A stretch of DNA of 64,000 bases from Litoreibacter albidus (lineage in GTDB: Bacteria; Pseudomonadota; Alphaproteobacteria; Rhodobacterales; Rhodobacteraceae): NCBI RefSeq assembly GCF_900107015.1, contig NZ_FNOI01000002.1, forward strand, positions 434,001-498,000, given 5' to 3'. A program made the translations under genes and the position numbers. The notes below the pieces were generated by a model, which was not told where the DNA came from, did no database searches, and worked only from the letters and a program-made list of their open reading frames with translations. This document shows positions 1-8,064 of the stretch, piece after piece. The number at the start of each line of letters is the position of its first letter. Within the stretch, counting starts at the first letter, position 1.

Positions 1-142
1 TCCGCCCGTTGTTCAGCTCGCGCCACAGGTCCAGATCCCAAGGCCAGCAAATGTGGTGGGACACATGCGTGTCGAGCGGCCCCAAAGGCGCGTCATTCCG
101 GTGGCGGAAAAATTGATAAATCAGGCGGATAAATGGAAACAT
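1..142 (-). CDS. Thioesterase-like protein, N-terminal fragment cut by window edge
   Basis: Only the first 47 codons are inside the window; the rest lies beyond position 1. The fragment starts MFPFIRLIYQFF and contains THVSHHICWPWDLDLW followed by ELNNGR. From memory, this pattern is typical of a roseobacter family of hotdog-fold (4HBT-like) acyl-CoA thioesterase proteins, where the N-G-R stretch precedes the substrate-binding helix. Nothing here reveals the substrate. It is divergent from the downstream yggT gene, with about 127 bases between the two starts. The family call rests on a short stretch and is moderate. Confidence 0.6.
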   Translation of the reverse strand, partial: MFPFIRLIYQFFRHRNDAPLGPLDTHVSHHICWPWDLDLWRELNNGR

Positions 143-269
143 GTCGACTCCTTCGTTGCGCCGACACATGCCCTAATTGGCACCAACGTCAACCAAGACA
201 TCGCGTCACACCTTGCGCGTAGGGGCCACCGCGCTTACCTAGTCCGCAACCTTTAAGCGGAGTGCCTGA

Positions 270-557
270 ATGACAAGCCTGTTCCAAATCCTGATGATGA
301 TCCTCGGCGTGGTCCGCACAGTGATCATCATTCATTTCATCATGAGCTGGCTTATCAGTTTCGGCGTCCTCAACATCCGCCAGCCTGTCGTCGCCCAAAT
401 CTGGGACGGGCTGAACCGCCTGCTGGAGCCGCTCTACGGCCCGATCCGCCGCATGCTGCCGCAAATGGGCGGGATTGATCTAAGCCCCGTCGTCGCCCTT
501 CTGGGCATCTACGCGATCCAGATCATCCTGACCAACAACGCCGCGCTATTCTACTAA
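270..557 (+). CDS. YggT family membrane protein
   Basis: This 95-residue protein has two hydrophobic stretches, about residues 5-30 and 70-93. They flank a conserved amphipathic middle (LNRLLEPLYGPIRRMLPQMGG) that is characteristic of the YggT family. YggT proteins are small integral membrane proteins linked to osmotic tolerance and, in other bacteria, to cell division or photosystem assembly; their exact role is not settled. A GGAG sits seven bases before the ATG, which supports the start. It converges with msrA, 17 bases apart. Confidence 0.9.
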   Translation: MTSLFQILMMILGVVRTVIIIHFIMSWLISFGVLNIRQPVVAQIWDGLNRLLEPLYGPIRRMLPQMGGIDLSPVVALLGIYAIQIILTNNAALFY

Positions 558-574
558 GCGCGGCGCGCTAAGCG

Positions 575-1225
575 TTAGTGGGCAAAGGGCGCGGCTTTGC
601 CCCATAGCTGTTTCACCCGCTGATCGCGGCCACAGGCGTCGCGGTACTTCTTGTACGCCACCGCCTTGGAGCGCGGGCCGAACCGCGTGATGATGATCTT
701 GTCCTGCTTGTAGTAATCCTGATGATAGGCCTCCGCCGGATAGAAGGTCGCCGCGTCGCGGATAGGGGTCACGATCTTCTGGCCCAGCGCCGCCTCCGCG
801 TCCGCCTTGGAGGCTTCCGCCGCCTTGCGCTCCGCCGCGCTGCTCACGAAAATTGCGGTGGCGTAGCTTTCGCCACGGTCGCAAAACTGCCCGCCCGCAT
901 CCGTTGGGTCAACGGAGCGAAAGAACAGATCATAAAGCGCCTTCGGGTCGATTTTGGACGGGTCGTAGTCGATCTCCACCGCTTCCAGATGGCCCGTGCC
1001 GCCGCCCACAACCTGCTTGTAGCTGGGGTTCTTGACCCGTCCGCCGGTAAAGCCGGAGACCACTTCGTTCACGCCTTTGACCGTCTCGAAGTCACTTTCC
1101 ACGCACCAGAAGCAGCCCCCCGCCACGGTAATTTTCGCGGCCTCGGCCTGTTGGGCGGACAAGGTGCCGATTGAGGTAACGGCAAGGATCGCGGCGCTGC
1201 GCAACAGCGTGTCGGTTAGGTGCAT
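575..1225 (-). CDS. msrA: Peptide-methionine (S)-S-oxide reductase MsrA, exported form
   Basis: MsrA reduces the S-epimer of methionine sulfoxide in damaged proteins. The catalytic GCFWCVE motif places the reactive cysteine at about residue 38. GGTGHLEAVEIDYDP and EAYHQDYY are the other family signatures. The first 29 residues look like a cleavable signal peptide (hydrophobic core AAILAVTSIGTL, then AQQAEA), so this copy probably acts in the periplasm, unlike the cytoplasmic type. AGGAG lies a few bases upstream of the ATG. It appears monocistronic. Confidence 0.95.
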   Translation of the reverse strand: MHLTDTLLRSAAILAVTSIGTLSAQQAEAAKITVAGGCFWCVESDFETVKGVNEVVSGFTGGRVKNPSYKQVVGGGTGHLEAVEIDYDPSKIDPKALYDLFFRSVDPTDAGGQFCDRGESYATAIFVSSAAERKAAEASKADAEAALGQKIVTPIRDAATFYPAEAYHQDYYKQDKIIITRFGPRSKAVAYKKYRDACGRDQRVKQLWGKAAPFAH

Positions 1226-1310
1226 GGGGCTCTCCTAAAGGGGTGCGGATGCGCTGAGAGCTACACCGCCCGCGCCCCAAATCAACTAAAGTCGTCGTGA
1301 GGTGACGTGA

Positions 1311-2369
1311 TCAAAGCCCGTCGATATAGGCGTCGATCGCCTCGACCCGCGCCGCACTGGAGGGGTGGGTGGACTTCCATTGCGGCGGCTCGCTATCGCC
1401 AAATCTGCCGTCCAACTCCTTGAAGAAGCGCTTCAGACCCGCAGGATCGAAACCGGAGGCCTTCGACAGCTTCAGCCCGAATTCGTCGGCCTCGGTTTCC
1501 TGCGCGCGGCTGAACGACAGCGACAGCAGCACGTTCCCCTCCAGCACCACATCCTCAAGGATCGGCCCGACGTCCCCCGCAAGGAAGGCGATCAGAACAT
1601 ACATGCTCAGCGACCGGTAAATCCGTTTCAGCCCGTGCTGCTCCACCACATGCCCGATCTCGTGGCCCAGCACGCCCGCCATCACGTCCGTGTCGGGGAA
1701 GTCCTTCACGAAGGCGTCTGTCATCAACATCGTGCCGCCCGGCAAGGCGAAGGCGTTCGGCCCCATGCCTGGCACATCGCGGAACAGCAATTCAAAGCTG
1801 TGCGTGCGGCGCACATCGTCCGGCAAGGCGTTCACCAAGCGTCGGTACACCTTTTCCACGTCGCGCTTTTGGGTGTCGGTTAGTTTGGAGGGCGCGGCCA
1901 TGGTGAAATCCATGGTCTGCATGGTGCCCACGTCAATCTGCTCAATCACGGCGGGCGGGGTCACGGCAATCGCGGCGGCGGCCATGATGTCCAACCCGTA
2001 GCGCCACAGCACCCACGCCGCGGCCAAGCACAGGGCCACCACGCCGAACAGGCGGGAATTGAAGCCCTCGTAGTGATGCAGCAGTGATCCCCGCGTCTGG
2101 CCGGTTAAGGCCTCAATCGCGGCGTGGTCCGTGGTTTCGAACACCGCCCCGTCGGGGAAGGTCACTTTGCGCGGGGCGCTGCCCAGCGGCGGGTCAATCA
2201 CCAAATCCGACAGATAGGCGCTGGCCAGCACCGCACGCTCGTCGTTTTGCATATCGACCCAAAGGTCTTCGCCGCCCTCGCGTGTGACAAGTCGCGCGGG
2301 TTGGCGGTACGAGGAACGCGCCGCAAATGCGTGGCCACGAAGGCCCGGAAGATGCGGCGCGTTTCTCAT
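1311..2369 (-). CDS. M48 family membrane-associated zinc metallopeptidase
   Basis: The protein is 352 residues from the chosen ATG, which lies just past the stop of the upstream DUF898 gene. The zinc motif HEIGH is at about residues 236-240, inside VLGHEIGHVVEQHG, and ETEADEFGL supplies the third ligand. This matches M48 (Oma1/BepA-like) peptidases. An N-terminal soluble part is followed by a hydrophobic segment (FGVVALCLAAAWVLWRYGL) before the catalytic domain, so it is likely membrane anchored with the protease outside the cytoplasm. M48 enzymes of this kind degrade misfolded envelope proteins. An upstream in-frame start would overlap DUF898 by more than 40 bases and is less likely. Confidence 0.88.
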   Translation of the reverse strand: MRNAPHLPGLRGHAFAARSSYRQPARLVTREGGEDLWVDMQNDERAVLASAYLSDLVIDPPLGSAPRKVTFPDGAVFETTDHAAIEALTGQTRGSLLHHYEGFNSRLFGVVALCLAAAWVLWRYGLDIMAAAAIAVTPPAVIEQIDVGTMQTMDFTMAAPSKLTDTQKRDVEKVYRRLVNALPDDVRRTHSFELLFRDVPGMGPNAFALPGGTMLMTDAFVKDFPDTDVMAGVLGHEIGHVVEQHGLKRIYRSLSMYVLIAFLAGDVGPILEDVVLEGNVLLSLSFSRAQETEADEFGLKLSKASGFDPAGLKRFFKELDGRFGDSEPPQWKSTHPSSAARVEAIDAYIDGL

Positions 2370-2373
2370 TGGC

Positions 2374-3438
2374 TTAGATCGGCAGGCCGACGTCGATGCC
2401 TTCAAGGTCGGTGTAGGCATCCCCGATTGCGCCGCCAGCTTCTTGCTGCTGGGTCACGAAGTCATCCATGGAGCCGCCCGGAATAAAGCCCGTGTGCGAC
2501 GCCAGATAGCGCGACATCCGCACCTGCGCCCAAGGCAGCATCAGGAACAACGTGAACACCACGACGATCATATTCGTCACGGCCAGCCACAACAATTGCG
2601 GCGCGGTCACATTGGACGCGAAACGGTGGCCGCCTTCCAAGGTTGTGTTGTTGTAAACGACATTTCGGGTCATCGCTTGGTAGATGAACGCGGCGGGCAG
2701 GAAGGCAATGAAGAACAGCAGGTAGAACAGGCCTACAATGGCAGCCCCTTGACCGGGATCATTGTCCATACTCTCCATGGCATATGCGAACTCTGCAAAG
2801 TTGAACCCTGTCAGCAAGACGCCGATAAGCCCTGTAACGATGATCCACGCGATGGCCACAAGGAACGCCTTGTAGAACGGCCCAAGGGCCGCATCCATTT
2901 TGAACTTCGCCTGACCCAGCTTGTGGTTGTCGATTGAGAAGCGCTTCATCGCGCGATCCCAGATCGGGAAGGTCGTATAAAGCGTCAGCGCCATGAGCAG
3001 CGGGTACACAAGGAACGTCATAAACGCCTGCCCGACAGTGCCCACAAACCCGAACCGCACGTTGGAAAAGCTGGTCATTCGCGCATTAAAAATCATGGAG
3101 CGCACGATCAGCCACGGGTAGGCGAACAGCAACCCGATCAGCAAGATCAGGCCCAAGGCGGGCAGGATCGCAGTGATAATCTGAAACACCACCACCGCGG
3201 CAATCACGATCAAACGACCGATCAGGATTTGTTTGCCTGTGGCGTGGTAGTCGAAGTTGCGGCCTTCGACGTAGGTGTGGTTGTGAAAATACTTCTTCGT
3301 GCGGACTTTGGCCCAAGCCGAGTAAATCCCCAGCGTCACGATGCTCAAAAGCAGGTTAACGATCCAGATGCCGAACCATTCTTTGGCGTTCCCGGTAAAC
3401 TCGAACGGCTTTGCGTCCGCTGGTAAACTCTCACTCAT
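2374..3438 (-). CDS. DUF898 (YjgN-type) multi-pass membrane protein
   Basis: This 354-residue protein has several long hydrophobic segments. It opens with FEFTGNAKEWFGIWIVN followed by LGIYSAWAKVRTKKYF, the hallmark of the DUF898/YjgN family, and the W-x-K-V-R-T-K pattern repeats near the C-terminus (LPWAQVRMSRYLASHT). The function of the family is unknown. It is the first gene of a two-gene unit with the M48 peptidase, so an envelope role is a reasonable guess. An inverted repeat lies in its upstream region, shared with the divergent aminotransferase gene. Confidence 0.88.
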   Translation of the reverse strand: MSESLPADAKPFEFTGNAKEWFGIWIVNLLLSIVTLGIYSAWAKVRTKKYFHNHTYVEGRNFDYHATGKQILIGRLIVIAAVVVFQIITAILPALGLILLIGLLFAYPWLIVRSMIFNARMTSFSNVRFGFVGTVGQAFMTFLVYPLLMALTLYTTFPIWDRAMKRFSIDNHKLGQAKFKMDAALGPFYKAFLVAIAWIIVTGLIGVLLTGFNFAEFAYAMESMDNDPGQGAAIVGLFYLLFFIAFLPAAFIYQAMTRNVVYNNTTLEGGHRFASNVTAPQLLWLAVTNMIVVVFTLFLMLPWAQVRMSRYLASHTGFIPGGSMDDFVTQQQEAGGAIGDAYTDLEGIDVGLPI

Positions 3439-3451
3439 TGTAAAATGCCCT

Positions 3452-3488
3452 TTGGCTAATAGGAATAATATCCCCGATTAATAGCCAA
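3452..3488. promoter_or_regulatory. Inverted repeat in divergent promoter region
   Basis: TTGGCTA at 3452-3458 and TAGCCAA at 3482-3488 form a perfect 7-base inverted repeat separated by 23 AT-rich bases. It lies between the DUF898 gene and the class IV aminotransferase gene. It could be an operator for either, but no regulator is implied by the sequence. Confidence 0.3.
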
Positions 3489-3583
3489 GACCAAGCCGTT
3501 TGGGAATCCCCTAAGCTTGCCGTGTATTTTTCTGGCCCCCGCAGAACTTTCGCGCTTTAGTCCCGCTCAACAGGAGGCCCTAT

Positions 3584-4492
3584 ATGACTGATCACCAAAC
3601 CACCCACCAAGCCGAGGAAGACGCCCGCAACGACAAGATTTTGATCTACGTGGATGGCCAGTTGAAACCCAAGGCCGAGGCCACGGTGTCCGTCTATGAC
3701 AGCGGCTTCATGCTGGGGGACGGCGTTTGGGAGGGGCTCCGCCTTTATAATGGCACATGGGCCTTCGTGGACGAACACATCGACCGTCTGTTCGAGGCCG
3801 CCAAAGCCATTGATCTGGACATCGGCATGGACCGCGACGGCGTCATCGCCGCGCTGGAGCAAACTCGCGAGGCCAACGGCATGACCACCGACGCCCACGC
3901 CCGCCTGATGGTCACGCGCGGGGTCAAGCACCGCCCGTTCCAGCACCCTGCCCTGTCACGGTCCGGCCCGACGTTCGTGATCATCATGGAGCATTCCAAA
4001 CCCAAACTGCCCCGCCCGATCCGGCTGGCCACGGTGCCGCACCTGCGCGGCTTGCCCATGACGCAAGACCCGAAGCTCAATTCCCACAGTAAGCTGAACT
4101 GCATCCTTGCCTGCATCGCCGCCGAAAAAGCTGGCGCCGACGAGGCGCTGATGCTGGACGTGAACGGCTTCGTGAACACCACCAACGCCTGCAACTTCTT
4201 CATCGTCAAGAAAGGCGCGGTTTGGACGTCAACGGGCGACTACTGCATGAACGGCATCACCCGCCAGAAGGTCATCGACCTGTGCCATGCCAACGGCATT
4301 CCGTGCTATGAACGCAACTTCTCCCTTGTGGACACCTATGCCGCCGAGGAGGCGTTTTTGACCGGCACATTCGGCGCGCAAACACCCGTGTCCGAAATCG
4401 ACGGGCGCGTGATTGGCACGGGGGAGCTTGGCCCCGTCACAACGCGCCTTCGGGCGCTTTACAAAGAGTTAATCGAAAGCACAGCCCCATGA
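3584..4492 (+). CDS. Class IV PLP-dependent aminotransferase
   Basis: This is a fold-type IV aminotransferase of 302 residues, the family of branched-chain and D-amino-acid aminotransferases and aminodeoxychorismate lyase. Seen in it are VSVYDSGFMLGDGVWEGLRLYNG, the PLP-lysine region HSKLNCILACIAAEKAGADEALMLD, and the cofactor-binding TTNACNFF and GITRQKV. It is distinct from the ilvE gene later in the window, so its substrate is probably not the standard branched-chain one. An AGGAGG sits before the ATG. The stop overlaps the start of the next gene by four bases (ATGA), so the two proteins are translationally coupled. Confidence 0.85.
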   Translation: MTDHQTTHQAEEDARNDKILIYVDGQLKPKAEATVSVYDSGFMLGDGVWEGLRLYNGTWAFVDEHIDRLFEAAKAIDLDIGMDRDGVIAALEQTREANGMTTDAHARLMVTRGVKHRPFQHPALSRSGPTFVIIMEHSKPKLPRPIRLATVPHLRGLPMTQDPKLNSHSKLNCILACIAAEKAGADEALMLDVNGFVNTTNACNFFIVKKGAVWTSTGDYCMNGITRQKVIDLCHANGIPCYERNFSLVDTYAAEEAFLTGTFGAQTPVSEIDGRVIGTGELGPVTTRLRALYKELIESTAP

Positions 4493-5190
4493 AAATCGCC
4501 ATGTGGTCCGGTCCGCGCAATCTGTCGACGGCGATGATGTATAGCTTCGGCAACCGCCCTGACTTCACCGCCGTGGACGAGCCGTTTTACGGTGCCTACC
4601 TGCATGCCACGGGGCTGACACACCCGATGGGCGCGGAGGTTATCGCGTCGCAAGAGACCGACCCCAAGCAGGTCGCCGCAGCCTGCGCGGCGGACCCCGC
4701 ACAGCACCGGTATATGAAGCACATGCCGCATCACATGCTGGACGGCGTGCCGCTGGACTGGACGCAGGATTGCGTCAACGTTCACCTGATCCGCCACCCC
4801 GCCCGCGTCATCGCCAGCTACGCCGCCAAGCGCGAGAACCCGACGCTGGAGGATATAGGCTATGTCCAGCAAACCGCGCTCTACGACAAGATCGGCGGCT
4901 TGGTGATCGACAGCCACGACATTCGCGAAAACCCTGAGGCGGCCCTGCGGGTTTTATGCGATGCGATCGACCTGCCGTTTGATGCGTCTATGCTGCATTG
5001 GCCTGCGGGGCCGAAGCCCTTCGACGGGGTTTGGGCGTCGCATTGGTACGGGGCGGTTCACCGCTCCACCGGCTTCGCAGGGGCGGAGGGACCGCTGCCC
5101 GAATTGTCCAGCGACGCCGCAAAACTATGCCAAGAGGCCTTGCCGCATTACGACGCGCTGAAAGCACGCAAACTGCTAATCACCTCATAA
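4489..5190 (+). CDS. Sulfotransferase-like P-loop protein
   Basis: The 233-residue protein begins MKIAMWSGPRNLSTAMMYSF. This is a glycine-rich loop like the 5'-phosphosulfate-binding loop of sulfotransferases. HLIRHPARVIASY matches the 3'-phosphate-binding region. Small proteins of this type are common in proteobacteria, and their substrates are unknown. Its ATGA overlap with the class IV aminotransferase suggests that both act on one metabolite, possibly an amino-acid-derived compound; that is inference. Confidence 0.7.
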   Translation: MKIAMWSGPRNLSTAMMYSFGNRPDFTAVDEPFYGAYLHATGLTHPMGAEVIASQETDPKQVAAACAADPAQHRYMKHMPHHMLDGVPLDWTQDCVNVHLIRHPARVIASYAAKRENPTLEDIGYVQQTALYDKIGGLVIDSHDIRENPEAALRVLCDAIDLPFDASMLHWPAGPKPFDGVWASHWYGAVHRSTGFAGAEGPLPELSSDAAKLCQEALPHYDALKARKLLITS

Positions 5191-5298
5191 AACGCGGGGT
5201 TTTGATCCGATTAGATTTACCGTTCAGCAACACCTGTAAACGCTGGGCGGGAATATTCAGCCAGATCAACCGAAGATAGTTAACGGCAATTCGTCCAA

Positions 5299-5316
5299 GG
5301 TAACCCATGGGTTACC
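5299..5316. promoter_or_regulatory. 18-base perfect palindrome (operator-like)
   Basis: GGTAACCCATGGGTTACC is a perfect 18-base palindrome about 120 bases upstream of the secreted DUF7282-like gene. Perfect even-length palindromes of this size usually bind a dimeric repressor such as a LacI-type protein. No such regulator is encoded nearby. The rest of the 244-base gap also has a looser repeat, GAAGTTT with AAACTTC. Confidence 0.4.
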
Positions 5317-5434
5317 AGTGCGTCGGGTGGAAACCGCGAAGTTTTTTCACGAAACTCTGAAACTTCTGCGCGCCAAGGTCCGTGTCTACTAAACACTCCC
5401 AATCTTTGGGCGTGAGACAAAGGAGCTACGACAC

Positions 5435-5851
5435 ATGAAATTCCTCATCACTACGACCGCCGCCGCCCTTATGATTACCAGCGCCGCATTGGCCGACGGC
5501 CACGCGCCAACGCCGATGGTGAACGCCATGGATCAAGATGTCTCGAACGGGATCGTCTCGGCCGCTTCCGTCACCGCTGGCGAAAACGGCTGGCTGGTCG
5601 TCCACCGCACAGACGCCGAAATGAAGCCCGGCCCTGTCGTTGGCTACGCCCCCTTGCGGATGGGCGACAATGACGACGTGGTCGCGATCCTGACCGAGCC
5701 AGTGGCGTCCGGCGACATGCTGATGCTGATGGTTCACGCCGAAAAAGGCGGCATGGTAACGGGCGGGTTTGAGTACACATTGGGCGCCAAAGAGGACGGC
5801 CCGATCAAGCCCGACGGCAAGCTGGTGATGAAGGTCATCACGGCCAAATAG
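5435..5851 (+). CDS. Secreted protein with a DUF7282-like domain
   Basis: The 138-residue protein starts with a clear signal peptide (MKFLITTTAAALMITSAALA, cleavage before DGH), so the mature form is periplasmic or extracellular. The mature part contains ASVTAGENGWLVVHR and GPVVGYAPLRMGDNDDV, which resemble the DUF7282 family of small secreted beta-rich domains of unknown function. AAAGGAG precedes the ATG. It stands alone between a palindrome and a strong terminator, so it is probably its own regulated unit. Confidence 0.7.
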   Translation: MKFLITTTAAALMITSAALADGHAPTPMVNAMDQDVSNGIVSAASVTAGENGWLVVHRTDAEMKPGPVVGYAPLRMGDNDDVVAILTEPVASGDMLMLMVHAEKGGMVTGGFEYTLGAKEDGPIKPDGKLVMKVITAK

Positions 5852-5876
5852 GTTCGTAACGAGTATTCAGTTTCAG

Positions 5877-5910
5877 CGGCGCCCCGACCAACATCGGGGC
5901 GCCGTTTTTT
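5877..5910 (+). terminator. Rho-independent terminator after the DUF7282-like gene
   Basis: An 11-base perfect stem (CGGCGCCCCGA with TCGGGGCGCCG) with a 6-base loop is followed directly by six T residues. It ends transcription of the secreted-protein gene just before the convergent argG stop. Confidence 0.9.
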
Positions 5911-5911
5911 A

Positions 5912-7138
5912 TTAGGACTTCAAACGCTTGTCGCGGGCTGCCAACAGCTTCAACCGCAGCGCGTTCAGCTGAATGAACCCTGCCGCATCCGTTTGGTCGT
6001 AAGCGCCTGCGTCTTCCTCGAAGGTCACATGCGCTTCGGAATACAAGGAATGATCCGACCAACGCGCCACGGTGCGCGCGGAGCCTTTGTAGAGCTTGAG
6101 GCGCACGGTTCCGGTCACGTGCTTCTGGCTTTCGTCGATCAACGCTTGCAGCATTTCGCGCTCTGGCGAGTACCAGAAACCGTTGTAGATCAGCTCTGCG
6201 TATTTTGGCATCAGCTCATCTTTGAGGTGCGCCGCGCCGCGGTCCAGCGTGATCGACTCGATCCCGCGGTGCGCTTCCAACAACAATGTGCCGCCCGGTG
6301 TCTCGTAGATGCCGCGTGACTTCATGCCGACGAAACGGCCCTCAACCAGATCAAGACGGCCACAGCCGTGCTTGCCGCCCAGCTCGTTCAGCTTGGTCAG
6401 GATCGTGGCAGGCGACATGGCTTCGCCGTTGATCGACACCGCGTCGCCAGCCTCGAAGCCGATTTCCACCATTTCCGGCTCGTCCGGCGCGTCCTCTGGA
6501 TGAACTGTGCGCTGGTAGACGTAATCGGGCGCTTCTACGCCTGGGTCTTCCAGCACTTTGCCTTCGGAGGATGTGTGCAACAGGTTCGCGTCCACGGAGA
6601 ACGGGGCTTCGCCGCGTTTGTCCGTGGCGATCGGGATCTGGTGCTGCTCCGCGAATTCGATCAGCTTGGTGCGCGAGGACAAATCCCACTCGCGCCACGG
6701 GGCGATCACTTTGATGTCGGGGTTCAGCGCGTAGGCGGCCAGCTCGAACCGGACTTGGTCGTTGCCTTTGCCCGTCGCGCCGTGCGCCACAGCATCCGCG
6801 CCGGTTTCGGCGGCGATCTCGACCAACCGCTTGGAAATCAGCGGGCGCGCGATGGAGGTGCCCAGCAGATACAGCCCCTCGTAAAGCGCGTTGGCGCGGA
6901 ACATCGGGAACACGAAGTCGCGCACGAATTCCTCGCGAACGTCTTCGATGAAGATATTCTCGGGCTTGATCCCCAGCAGCTCGGCCTTCTTGCGCGCTGG
7001 CTCCAGCTCCTCGCCTTGGCCAAGGTCGGCGGTGAAGGTCACGACTTCGCAGTTATATTCCGTCTGCAACCATTTCAGGATGATCGAGGTATCAAGGCCA
7101 CCGGAATAGGCGAGCACTACTTTTTTGGGGGCGGACAT
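5912..7138 (-). CDS. argG: Argininosuccinate synthase
   Basis: ArgG joins citrulline and aspartate using ATP, the penultimate step of arginine synthesis in the cytoplasm. The protein is 408 residues from [14 protein letters not shown], close to the usual length. The ATP pyrophosphatase loop AYSGGLDTS is at residues 9-17, and [13 protein letters not shown] is the citrulline/aspartate-binding signature. GGAGA ten bases before this ATG fixes the start; longer in-frame versions extend into the upstream gap without family support. No other arg genes are adjacent. Confidence 0.97.
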   Translation of the reverse strand: MSAPKKVVLAYSGGLDTSIILKWLQTEYNCEVVTFTADLGQGEELEPARKKAELLGIKPENIFIEDVREEFVRDFVFPMFRANALYEGLYLLGTSIARPLISKRLVEIAAETGADAVAHGATGKGNDQVRFELAAYALNPDIKVIAPWREWDLSSRTKLIEFAEQHQIPIATDKRGEAPFSVDANLLHTSSEGKVLEDPGVEAPDYVYQRTVHPEDAPDEPEMVEIGFEAGDAVSINGEAMSPATILTKLNELGGKHGCGRLDLVEGRFVGMKSRGIYETPGGTLLLEAHRGIESITLDRGAAHLKDELMPKYAELIYNGFWYSPEREMLQALIDESQKHVTGTVRLKLYKGSARTVARWSDHSLYSEAHVTFEEDAGAYDQTDAAGFIQLNALRLKLLAARDKRLKS

Positions 7139-7293
7139 TTGGGCGTCTCCGGCTAAGCTAAAGGTCGCCAACGGCGATAGCGGCAATGTCACAGGGGTGC
7201 AAGGGCGTGCATGGTCTTGATTGACCCCAGTGCCGTTTGACCGCAGGGTCTGGACAACGAATACGACGGGCGAAATAGCGGGCACTCGGCACT

Positions 7294-8064
7294 ATGCAGC
7301 AAGCGATCAACTTCTACGTTTACGGGCTCAAGCAGCTGTTTGACAACCTCCCCACGGCCCTGCGGCTGACGGCGGTTGTCTGGGTTGGCGCCAGCGTTTT
7401 GGTGCTGATCCTTGGCGCGCTTCTGGTCGGCCAACCGGTAAGCGGCGGCGATGTGCGCCCCGACGCCGAGGGGCAGATGCCCGCCTTAACCGCCACCTTC
7501 ACCATGCTGTCCTTGGTGATCAACGTCATGGCCGCCGCATGGGTGTCCCTGATCTGGAGCCGCTTTTGCCTGGGCGCCGACACCCCGCGCGGGGTGGTGC
7601 CATCGCTGAAAGGCCTGCCGTTCAGCAACTTCCTGATCACCGTGCTGTTGGTGGTGGTTGTGGTCGGCGGGGCTGGCCTGATCCTAAACATCCTTGAAAA
7701 TATGGTCATCATGCATCTGCCCTTGCTGGTGTCGATGATCGCCCTGCCGCTGATCAGCACCTTCCTGATGACGTGGTTGTTGCTGCGCGTCGGCGCGGCG
7801 CTTCCGGCAACTGCGGCGGGCCAAGTGTTGTCCTTGGTGCAGGCATGGGTCGGCGCGCGCGACAAATCTATCTGGGTGCTGGCCATTCTGGCCGTCGTGA
7901 CCACCATCCTGTTGGTGCTGCCCTCCATGCTATTGGCGGGCCTTATGGGGGCAAACATGCTGCTCCACAGCCTGATCGGAGTGGTGACCTCATGGCTGCT
8001 GATCCTGATCGGCACGGGCTGGCTCGTCGCCATCTTCCGCTCCATCCCGCCGATGTCGAAATGA
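7294..8064 (+). CDS. Multi-pass membrane protein of unknown function, coupled to ilvA
   Basis: The 256-residue protein is very hydrophobic with about five membrane segments. The first is TALRLTAVVWVGASVLVLIL and the last is LIGVVTSWLLILIGTGWLVA. I do not recognise a firm family; a YIP1-like protein is one possibility. Its stop overlaps the ilvA start (ATGA), so the two are co-translated. That does not by itself imply a shared role. Confidence 0.75.
   Translation: MQQAINFYVYGLKQLFDNLPTALRLTAVVWVGASVLVLILGALLVGQPVSGGDVRPDAEGQMPALTATFTMLSLVINVMAAAWVSLIWSRFCLGADTPRGVVPSLKGLPFSNFLITVLLVVVVVGGAGLILNILENMVIMHLPLLVSMIALPLISTFLMTWLLLRVGAALPATAAGQVLSLVQAWVGARDKSIWVLAILAVVTTILLVLPSMLLAGLMGANMLLHSLIGVVTSWLLILIGTGWLVAIFRSIPPMSK

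Noticed and set aside
53-256. A 67-codon plus-strand frame at the left edge
   Set aside because: It is antisense to the thioesterase-like start, which shows the family motif, and has no ribosome site.
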